From Colwellia sp. PAMC 21821 (GTDB lineage Bacteria > Pseudomonadota > Gammaproteobacteria > Enterobacterales > Alteromonadaceae), in contig NZ_CP014943.1 in assembly GCF_002077175.1 (NCBI RefSeq), forward strand, positions 3,162,001-3,226,000: a stretch of 64,000 nt of DNA. The letters are read 5' to 3'. The position numbers were made by a program, and so were the translations under genes. Positions 57,762 through 64,000 of the stretch are shown piece after piece. How positions within the stretch are numbered: position 1 is the first letter of the stretch; each line of letters starts with the position of its first letter. The notes under the pieces are model-generated. The model saw only the letters and a program-made list of their open reading frames with translations. It was not told the DNA's origin and did not search any database.

Positions 57762-59108
57762 ATGAAAAACGTAACTTTATTTTTACTATTCTTTGTTTCA
57801 ATGTTTTCAAAACAAGCGTTGGCAACTTTAGAAATTGTTATCACCGAAGGTGTTGATAGCGCACGTCCAATTGCAGTAGTACCTTTTAAATGGGCAGGCA
57901 CTGGTGTAATGCCAGAGCGTTTATCTCAAGTGATCAGTGATGACTTACTTCGTAGTGGTAAATTTAGCCCAATTAAACAATCACGTTATCCCCAAACGCC
58001 TTACGACGCTAGCGAGATCGATTACACCGCATGGGCGAGTGAGGGCGTTGAAGCCGTTGTTATTGGTGAAGTAAGTGAAACGTCGATAGGGCGTTATCAA
58101 ATCAAATATCAGCTCGTTGACGTTATTCGTGGCCAAGTGACCGGTGGTGAAACACAAATGTTGAGTAATGGTGAGTTAGTTCGCAGCTCTGATCATATTC
58201 TTGATGAAAGTACTGTTGAAGTAGGGGCTGACCAATTTCGCCGTTACGCTCATCGTATCAGTGATGCTGTTTATGAAAAGCTTACGGGTACACGCGGCGC
58301 ATTTTTAACAAAAATAGCTTATGTTATTGTTCGTGACCAAGGTGAATATCCTTATCAATTAGTTGTTGCTGACTATGATGGATTTAACGAACATGTTTTA
58401 TTAAGCTCAAGAGAGCCCTTAATGTCACCCGCGTGGCATCCAAGTGGCAATCAGTTAGCTTATGTAACATTTGAAAATAGACAAGCTCAAATTCATGTTA
58501 TTGATATTTACTCTGGGCAACGTAACTTAATAAGCTCATTTGATGGCATAAATAGTGCGCCTAAATGGTCACCAAATGGTCAGCAACTAGCTATGGTGCT
58601 ATCGAAAGATGGTAACCCTGAGCTTTATGTGATGAATGTCGCAACAAAAAAATTACGACGAGTCACTCGTCATCGCGCAATTGATACTGAACCAAGTTGG
58701 ACGCCAGATGGTAATTCATTGATATTTAGTTCAGAACGAGGTGGAAAAGCACAGTTATATCGCGTAAGTTTAGTCGATGGTAAAGTCAGAAGGTTAACTT
58801 TTGATGGTGAAATGAACCTTGGTGGATCATTAACACCTGATGGCCGTCAATTAGTGATGGTAAATCGCACACGCGGGAAGTATCATCTAGCAAAGCAAGA
58901 TTTTGATTCAGGGATTTTCCAAGTGTTAACTTCAACACGCTTAGATGAATCCCCAAGCATTTCACCTAACGGTGGAATGATTATTTATAGTACTTTACAT
59001 AATAATCGTCAGGTACTAAGTTTAGTTTCCGTAGATGGAAGGTTTAAGGCAAGATTGCCAGCACTCAATGGCGAAGTGAAGTCACCTTCATGGTCACCAT
59101 TTTTATAA
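57762..59108 (+). CDS. tolB: Tol-Pal periplasmic beta-propeller TolB
   Basis: A 448-residue protein with a signal peptide ([21 protein letters not shown]). The N-terminal domain (about residues 22-160) binds TolA. The rest is a six-bladed beta-propeller with the repeat pattern [48 protein letters not shown], which binds Pal. It follows tolA by 32 bp. Confidence 0.97.
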   Translation: MKNVTLFLLFFVSMFSKQALATLEIVITEGVDSARPIAVVPFKWAGTGVMPERLSQVISDDLLRSGKFSPIKQSRYPQTPYDASEIDYTAWASEGVEAVVIGEVSETSIGRYQIKYQLVDVIRGQVTGGETQMLSNGELVRSSDHILDESTVEVGADQFRRYAHRISDAVYEKLTGTRGAFLTKIAYVIVRDQGEYPYQLVVADYDGFNEHVLLSSREPLMSPAWHPSGNQLAYVTFENRQAQIHVIDIYSGQRNLISSFDGINSAPKWSPNGQQLAMVLSKDGNPELYVMNVATKKLRRVTRHRAIDTEPSWTPDGNSLIFSSERGGKAQLYRVSLVDGKVRRLTFDGEMNLGGSLTPDGRQLVMVNRTRGKYHLAKQDFDSGIFQVLTSTRLDESPSISPNGGMIIYSTLHNNRQVLSLVSVDGRFKARLPALNGEVKSPSWSPFL

Positions 59109-59151
59109 TAATTATTAGTAACTTACTTTATATATAATAAGGACACATAAA

Positions 59152-59706
59152 ATGCGCTTTAATAAAACAGTAAAGGCCTTAGCGGTTGTTTTACCAATCA
59201 TGGCTCTATCAGCCTGTAGTTCGTCTGATTCAGCTAGTGAAGACGCTAGTGCGATGCAAAAAAACCAAGCTGCTATGGCAGAGCAACAAGCTCGTGATGA
59301 TGCAGAACGTGTAAAAGTAGAAGCCATGCAACGTGCTGACGCTATTGAAGCTAAAAAACGTCAAGAAATTGAAAAGCTACGTTCAGAACATATCGTTTAT
59401 TTTGATTTTGATAAATCATCAGTAAGTGGTGACTTTGCCGCTATTCTTGATGCACATGCGAAGTTTCTTAACGAAAACTCAAATGTGAATGTGTTAATTG
59501 AAGGTCATGCCGATGAACGTGGTACACCTGAATATAACATTGCACTTGGCGAGCGTCGTGCAAAAGCTATCGAAACGTTTTTAGAAAATATGGGCGTTTC
59601 AGCTTCACAACTTAGTACTGTGAGCTACGGTGAAGAAAAACCAATGATTAAAGATCGTAGCGAAGGTGCGTTTGCTAAAAACCGTCGTGCAGTTTTGGTC
59701 TACTAA
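59152..59706 (+). CDS. pal: peptidoglycan-associated lipoprotein Pal
   Basis: A 184-residue outer-membrane lipoprotein. The lipobox LSAC gives Cys22. A coiled, Ala/Glu-rich linker is followed by an OmpA-like domain (YFDFDKSSVSGDF, EGHADERGTPEYNIALGERRA) with the peptidoglycan-binding Asp and Arg residues. An AAGGACAC site precedes the ATG. The tol-pal operon continues 12 bp downstream with cpoB. Confidence 0.97.
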   Translation: MRFNKTVKALAVVLPIMALSACSSSDSASEDASAMQKNQAAMAEQQARDDAERVKVEAMQRADAIEAKKRQEIEKLRSEHIVYFDFDKSSVSGDFAAILDAHAKFLNENSNVNVLIEGHADERGTPEYNIALGERRAKAIETFLENMGVSASQLSTVSYGEEKPMIKDRSEGAFAKNRRAVLVY

Positions 59707-59718
59707 TCAGGTAATTTA

Positions 59719-60507
59719 ATGAAACCCAATAGTATTCTATTCGGGATGTCGTTTGCTGTTGCTGCCAATTTGGCAGTAGCAGCAGAACCTGCTCCTGTTA
59801 TTGAAGTTACCGCAGGCACGCTTTCAAATGGTGCCCAATCAAGCTTAAGTGAACAGCTCGTTAGTCTTGAACGTAAACTTGATGCTCGTAACCGTGCACA
59901 AGTAAACGTGCAACGACAACTTGACGAGTTGCAAAATGAAGTCAATGAACTTCGTGGCATCACTGAATTACACACTTATCAATTGAGCCAAGTGCTTGAC
60001 CGTCAACGCGAGTTGTATCAAGAGCTTGATCGCAGAGTATCAGAAGCATTAAAACCAGCGAATCAAACATCCGCGACAATTATTGCTCCAACAGATAGCG
60101 CAGGTAAGGTAAATTACAGTAATAACTTAACTGAAAATGAAGCCTATGATCGTGCTGTGAATATGGTGCTTAAAGATAAGCGTTACGATCAAGCTATTCC
60201 TGAGTTTGAGGCATTCAATAAAAGATACCCTAATTCTAGTTATTCAGCTAATGCCCATTATTGGTTAGGACAGCTATTATTTAATAAAGGTGAATTAACG
60301 AAAGCACGTCAAGAATTTGATGTCGTGGTGAGTGATTACCCTGATTCTAGCAAACGTAGTGACGCAATGTTGAAGCTTGCTATGGTTGAACAAAAAGAAA
60401 ATAACCAAAATAAAGCTATTGCGGTATATAAGAAACTCATCGCTGAGTATCCTAATTCAAGTGCTGCTAAATTAGCGCAACCAAGATTAAATAGTATAAA
60501 ACCATAA
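59719..60507 (+). CDS. cpoB: cell division coordinator CpoB (YbgF)
   Basis: A 262-residue periplasmic protein. A signal peptide (ending AVAAEP) is followed by a coiled coil (about residues 38-105) that forms trimers in the family and three C-terminal TPR units (YDRAVNMVLKDKRYDQAI, YWLGQLLFNKGELTKAR, AIAVYKKLIAEYPNSS). In E. coli it links Tol with penicillin-binding protein activity. It is the last gene of the operon. Confidence 0.95.
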   Translation: MKPNSILFGMSFAVAANLAVAAEPAPVIEVTAGTLSNGAQSSLSEQLVSLERKLDARNRAQVNVQRQLDELQNEVNELRGITELHTYQLSQVLDRQRELYQELDRRVSEALKPANQTSATIIAPTDSAGKVNYSNNLTENEAYDRAVNMVLKDKRYDQAIPEFEAFNKRYPNSSYSANAHYWLGQLLFNKGELTKARQEFDVVVSDYPDSSKRSDAMLKLAMVEQKENNQNKAIAVYKKLIAEYPNSSAAKLAQPRLNSIKP

Positions 60508-60540
60508 TTACTGCTGATAACTTGTACGCATTGACGACTT

Positions 60541-60554
60541 TTTGTTCGAACAAA
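60541..60554. promoter_or_regulatory. 14-bp perfect palindrome
   Basis: TTTGTTCGAACAAA is a perfect palindrome between cpoB and the tRNA promoter. It may be an operator, or the core of a weak terminator; no regulator can be named. Confidence 0.35.
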
Positions 60555-60585
60555 CAATAAAGTTTAAAAAAGCGGAAGATTGTTG

Positions 60586-60613
60586 TTGCACTTAAAAATA
60601 TTATGAGTATTAT
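60586..60613 (+). promoter_or_regulatory. promoter of the tRNA-Lys operon
   Basis: TTGCAC and TATTAT are 16 bp apart and are followed by a GC-rich discriminator (GCCCCGCG), the usual sign of stringent control of stable RNA genes. Confidence 0.6.
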
Positions 60614-60654
60614 ATGCCCCGCGTTGACCGAGTAGGGCAACGCAAAACAAATAC

Positions 60655-60730
60655 CGGTCGTTAGCTCAGTTGGTAGAGCAGTTGGCTTTTAACCAATTTG
60701 TCGAAGGTTCAAATCCTTCACGACCGACCA
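60655..60730 (+). tRNA. tRNA-Lys (anticodon TTT), copy 1
   Basis: A 76-base tRNA with encoded CCA end. The acceptor arms CGGTCGT and ACGACCG pair fully, the anticodon loop is CTTTTAA (TTT) and the T-loop is GTTCAAATC. All three copies in this cluster are identical. Confidence 0.98.
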
Positions 60731-60774
60731 CTTTTACCAAAGAGTGTTTGGGTATTTGTTTTTGAAGTATATAT

Positions 60775-60850
60775 CGGTCGTTAGCTCAGTTGGTAGAGCA
60801 GTTGGCTTTTAACCAATTTGTCGAAGGTTCAAATCCTTCACGACCGACCA
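60775..60850 (+). tRNA. tRNA-Lys (anticodon TTT), copy 2
   Basis: Identical in sequence to copy 1. A 44-bp spacer separates them, so they are probably one transcript cut by RNases. Confidence 0.98.
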
Positions 60851-60935
60851 CTTCTTCTTAGCCTTTTATGTTAAGAGTCAGTGGCATTGAAATAGCGTAT
60901 CGTTATTTCATTCTAAAAAATTAAAAGTAGTTTAT

Positions 60936-61011
60936 CGGTCGTTAGCTCAGTTGGTAGAGCAGTTGGCTTTTAACCAATTTGTCGAAGGTTCAAATCCTTC
61001 ACGACCGACCA
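60936..61011 (+). tRNA. tRNA-Lys (anticodon TTT), copy 3
   Basis: Identical in sequence to the first two copies. The cluster has no clear hairpin terminator after it; the sequence downstream is T-rich. Confidence 0.98.
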
Positions 61012-61242
61012 CTTTTAAATTTTCATTAAACTCCACATAGATACTTCTTAATATTATTTAATTAACTTAATAAGTTATTCTCTTCTTTTATTTATATTTT
61101 ATATCCCAAATACTCATTCACACACATTCTTATACCAAATGTAATAAGTTATTGACCAATTTTAAGCTTGGATAAATTGTTCAAGAATACATGTTTATTG
61201 TTCCAGACTAAACATAAGTACCTGCATATATGGACCCACTCC

Positions 61243-61524
61243 GTTTGCAAGACATTTAATCGTTATGTAAGAGAAAATCATTGCTCTCATATATCCGGCC
61301 TGTTTATGAAGGATTTTTACCTTCTGGCCCCGATGGTTTTTTGCGCTCACACTCCTCATCATCCCTCCGGCTTTTTTATTAGCCAATGCAGGTACCAGGT
61401 TTTGTGCAAGCCAGTCTGACTATCTTACCATCCGATTAATTTATCTTTTGCAACTGAAGTAAAAGGGTTTTACTGTTATCTCATCACTGAAACCAATCTA
61501 ACTTGCTTCAGTTTTGAGCTTTAT
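61243..61524 (-). ncRNA. candidate seekRNA/bridge-RNA region of the insertion sequence
   Basis: This 282-bp region lies between the transposase stop and the end of the element. Read on the minus strand it contains GTACCTGCAT (61395-61386), identical to the plus strand of the flank at 61218-61227. It also contains ATGGTA (61431-61426), the complement of the first six bases after the other IS end (62627-62632). These would pair with opposite strands of the target, as guides of IS110-type RNAs do. RNA boundaries are not determined. Confidence 0.5.
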
Positions 61525-62541
61525 TTATATAGCCGGGCGATAACTTTCCCCCTTCGCCATTATTACCCAAGCCATTCTTGCTATTTTATTCGCCACAGCA
61601 ACGCATGCTTTGTTGTGTCCTCGTCGGGATTTTAACGCTTGTGCCCACAAACTAAATCGGTCAGTTTTGTTTTCACTGTGCCTTAATACTGCCCGGGCCC
61701 CGTGGATGTATAGTGTTCTTAAATAACTATTACCGCGTTTACTTATACCGAGTAAGGTGGCCTTTCCACCCGTTGAATGCTGCCCAGGAACAAGCCCAAG
61801 CCATGCCGAAAAATGTCGACCATTTACAAAGTCTTTTCCATCTCCTGCAGCTGCATAAGTAGCGCTAGCTGTGATTGCTCCAATACCTAATATTTCATCT
61901 AAGCGAACACATATTTCATTTTCTTTATTCATCGTGTTTAAGCGAACTTCACACGCTTTAAACTTCACTTCTGTGACTTGAAATTCAAGCCATAACTCAT
62001 TAAATATCTCCCGACTTAAATACGTTAACTCATTTGTCGCATCCTCTAAAATATCCGGCAGTTCATTGTGAATTGCAGAAATACCTTTATTGATGACAAT
62101 GCCATATTCTCCTAACAAGCCTCGTATCTGACTTGCTAATGCTTTACGTTCTTTCTTTATGCGTTCACGTTGTCGATGGAAGTTTTGAATATCTTGTTGT
62201 TCTATCGATTTAATTGGCACAAACCTCATGGTCGGGCGTTGCGCTGCCTCTGCAATACCTTCGGCATCGTTATAATCATTTTTATTGCCTTTAACGAAGG
62301 GTTTTACATATTGAGGCGCAATAAGTTTTACTTGGTGCCCCAATTCAATAAATTTTCTAGCCCAGTAGTTCGCACTGCCACAAGCTTCCATTACAATTAG
62401 GCAAGGCTCTAATGTTGCCATGAAACTCAACACTTGTTTTCTTCTTAATTGTTTCTTTTTTACAAATCGCCCATTTTTATTCACAGCGAACATGTGAAAA
62501 ATTGATTTTGCAATGTCTAAACCGATTGTAGTAATCTTCAT
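61525..62541 (-). CDS. IS110/IS1111-family DEDD transposase
   Basis: A 338-residue recombinase. The RuvC-like domain has Asp9 (IGLDIAKS), Glu52 (IVMEACGS) and the pair Asp89/Asp92 (NKNDYNDAEG), the DEDD set. A coiled linker is followed by the C-terminal transposase_20 domain (LDEILGIGAITAS, GRHFSAWLGLVPGQHSTGGK, LGISKRGNSYLR) that carries the second catalytic site. The pattern with TGGK and SKRGNSYLR is that of the IS1111 subgroup. The ORF is full length with an ATG near the right end of the element. Confidence 0.95.
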   Translation of the reverse strand: MKITTIGLDIAKSIFHMFAVNKNGRFVKKKQLRRKQVLSFMATLEPCLIVMEACGSANYWARKFIELGHQVKLIAPQYVKPFVKGNKNDYNDAEGIAEAAQRPTMRFVPIKSIEQQDIQNFHRQRERIKKERKALASQIRGLLGEYGIVINKGISAIHNELPDILEDATNELTYLSREIFNELWLEFQVTEVKFKACEVRLNTMNKENEICVRLDEILGIGAITASATYAAAGDGKDFVNGRHFSAWLGLVPGQHSTGGKATLLGISKRGNSYLRTLYIHGARAVLRHSENKTDRFSLWAQALKSRRGHNKACVAVANKIARMAWVIMAKGESYRPAI

Positions 62542-62816
62542 GTTGATCCACTCCGCTTTTATAAATGATTGTTATCACTTTCATTTTGGCCCTAAAGAGG
62601 CCGGAAATAAAGTTGGAGTGGGTCCATACCATTATCCCTGCAGGCAAGGCGTTTGATTGAGTAATAGCTGGCTATTGGGATTGAAAACAACGCAGTTATT
62701 GACGATTTAAACCGCCTTAAAATGATCGATTATTTATTTCAATTGGTATTAGTACACTTTTATTCTTCTATACCTTATAATTCTCACGTTTTTTAAGGCA
62801 CTCATTGAGAATATAT

Positions 62817-63863
62817 ATGACCCAAGCAAATTTAGCCGTTGATTTTGACTTTCAATTTCCGAAAAAGCCTGCACCATTAAGTGATGTAGAACGTGAAGAA
62901 TATAAAGCACGCATCAAAATTCTATTGAAAGAAAAAAACGCTGTGCTTGTTGCACATTATTATACTGATCCTGAAATTCAAGCTCTGGCCGAAGAAACGG
63001 GTGGTTGTGTTGCCGACTCACTAGAAATGGCGAGATTTGGTAATAACCATCCAGCTGACACGCTAATTGTAGCGGGTGTTCGCTTCATGGGAGAGACAGC
63101 AAAAGTGCTTACTCCCGAAAAAACAGTGGTTATGCCAACATTAGAAGCGACATGCTCACTAGATTTAGGCTGTCCAATCGAAGAGTTTAATGCTTTTTGT
63201 GATCAACACCCAGACAGAACCGTCGTTGTATATGCAAATACGTCTACCGCTGTCAAAGCGCGCGCTGATTGGATAGTAACCTCATCTTGTGCTTTAGAAA
63301 TTGTCGAGCATCTTGATAGCTTGGGTGAAAAAATTATCTGGGGTCCTGACCGTCACTTAGGCGCATACATTGAAAAGCAAACTGGTGCTGACATGTTAAT
63401 GTGGCAAGGTGCTTGTATTGTTCATGATGAGTTTAAAACTAAAGCGCTAATGGATATGAAGACACTTCATCCTGACGCGGCTGTGCTTGTCCATCCTGAA
63501 TCACCGGCGGAAATAATCGACCTTGCTGACTCTGTAGGTTCAACAAGCCAATTAATTAAAGCGGCTCAAGCACTACCAAACAAAAAATTCATTGTGGCTA
63601 CAGATCGCGGTATTTTTTATAAAATGCAGCAACTATGTCCCGACAAAGAGTTCTTTGAAGCACCAACGGCAGGTGAGGGCGCAACTTGTAAAAGTTGTGC
63701 ACACTGTCCTTGGATGGCAATGAATGGTTTAAAAGAAATTGAAGAAGCATTATTAAACCCACAAGGTCGTGAAGTTTTTGTTGATATGAAATTGCGCACA
63801 GGCGCACTTAAGTCACTTGATCGCATGCTTAACTTTAATTTGGAAATGAACCAAAATAAGTAA
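62817..63863 (+). CDS. nadA: quinolinate synthase NadA
   Basis: A 348-residue enzyme that condenses iminoaspartate and dihydroxyacetone phosphate to quinolinate in NAD synthesis. Visible motifs are [27 protein letters not shown], the iron-sulfur cysteines in [22 protein letters not shown] and [10 protein letters not shown], and FVATDRGI-like [14 protein letters not shown] 62817 has GAGA at good spacing; a TTG four codons earlier is rejected. nadA next to tol-pal and lysine tRNAs is the E. coli order. Confidence 0.96.
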   Translation: MTQANLAVDFDFQFPKKPAPLSDVEREEYKARIKILLKEKNAVLVAHYYTDPEIQALAEETGGCVADSLEMARFGNNHPADTLIVAGVRFMGETAKVLTPEKTVVMPTLEATCSLDLGCPIEEFNAFCDQHPDRTVVVYANTSTAVKARADWIVTSSCALEIVEHLDSLGEKIIWGPDRHLGAYIEKQTGADMLMWQGACIVHDEFKTKALMDMKTLHPDAAVLVHPESPAEIIDLADSVGSTSQLIKAAQALPNKKFIVATDRGIFYKMQQLCPDKEFFEAPTAGEGATCKSCAHCPWMAMNGLKEIEEALLNPQGREVFVDMKLRTGALKSLDRMLNFNLEMNQNK

Positions 63864-63953
63864 ATTTAAAATAAGCTGCTTGTTAAATAAGCAACCACTT
63901 TAACTTTATTTGAATTAGGTTGCGTTATGAAGATTATTTTCCTAACATAGCGC

Positions 63954-64000
63954 AGCTCAGTACATGGAGCTCAGTACATGGAGCTCAGTACATGGAGCTC
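63954..64000 (+). repeat. 14-bp tandem repeat at the window end
   Basis: AGCTCAGTACATGG occurs three times in a row and a fourth copy begins before the window ends. The junctions create GAGCTC palindromes. The full extent lies outside the window. Confidence 0.9.

Larger units (their letters stand above)
61231..62626 (-). mobile_element. IS1111/IS110-family insertion sequence
   Basis: About 1.4 kb. Inverted repeats TGGACCCACTCC (61231-61242) and GGAGTGGGTCCA (62615-62626) mark the ends; true ends may lie a few bases outside, as IS1111 repeats are subterminal. One transposase gene fills most of the element. The long non-coding stretch lies downstream of the gene, the IS1111 layout. The gene is intact, so the element may be active. 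Confidence 0.9.
61130..62752. mobile_element. second MITE-like element, split by the IS1111-type element
   Basis: The ends TATACCAAATGTAATAAGTT on the left and, read on the other strand, TAATACCAATTGAAATAAAT on the right form an imperfect inverted repeat (about 22 of 29 positions match). Without the insertion sequence it would be about 227 bp. The right half shares AAGGC and GCAGTTATT, spaced 46 bp apart, with the intact element at 40728-40932 (51 bp). Confidence 0.55.

Noticed and set aside
60655..61011. Integration of a genomic island at the tRNA-Lys cluster
   Set aside because: All three tRNAs are intact, no integrase or attachment repeat is present, and nadA follows after a single IS.
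61168..61419. 83-residue frame at the end of the insertion sequence
   Set aside because: It crosses the IS boundary and lies in the non-coding guide-RNA region; no protein features.

Overview
The window is AT-rich chromosomal DNA from a marine gammaproteobacterium of the order Alteromonadales, most likely the family Colwelliaceae (Colwellia, Thalassotalea or a close relative). This placement rests on protein flavour and on gene neighbourhoods: fur, fldA/ybfE, ybfF/seqA/pgm, cmoA/cmoB, aspS-ruvC-ruvA-ruvB, ybgC-tolQRAB-pal-cpoB-tRNA-Lys-nadA, and a CrbS/CrbR-type acetate-switch sensor pair. No database search was possible, so all names come from recognising motifs and gene order.

Layout. 1-6.4 kb: the edge of an MFS transporter, then a CrbS-like transporter/histidine-kinase hybrid, a membrane diguanylate cyclase and a CrbR-like regulator. 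6.5-10 kb: a TonB-dependent receptor and a secreted PHB-depolymerase-type esterase. 10.9-17.2 kb: an ECF sigma/anti-sigma pair followed by a DUF4331 protein, an Ig-like lipoprotein, a TPR protein and a HupE/UreJ membrane protein; this envelope cluster has no assigned function. 17.4-28.6 kb: housekeeping genes (fur, hflX-like, fldA, ybfE, seqA, pgm, a RecX-like gene) plus transport and membrane genes. ybfF is broken by a one-base change in a G6 tract. 28.8-33.7 kb: a two-lipoprotein operon, one member with an HEFGH zinc-protease motif, and an isolated astE. 34.1-37.9 kb: a complete branched-chain 2-oxoacid dehydrogenase operon (E1 alpha, E1 beta, E2 with two lipoyl domains). 38.2-40.4 kb: an atypical protein kinase with a VOC protein.

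40.4-45.5 kb is repeat-rich. A tandem array of seven units of about 294 bp lies next to dgt, and a diverged inverted copy lies on the far side of the patatin and dgt genes, abutting a MITE-like element. 45.5-63.9 kb returns to core genes: cmoBA, a triple-sensor-domain diguanylate cyclase, aspS, ruvCAB, the tol-pal operon, three identical tRNA-Lys genes and nadA. Between the tRNAs and nadA an IS1111/IS110-type element sits inside a second copy of the MITE-like element. Its non-coding end contains a 10-base match to the flanking DNA that looks like a seekRNA/bridge-RNA guide.

The observations most worth a second look are the IS1111 guide match and nested MITE, the 294-bp array, the sigma/DUF4331/HupE cluster, a promoter-plus-terminator small-RNA candidate antisense to the ruvB-ybgC gap, and the frameshifted ybfF.
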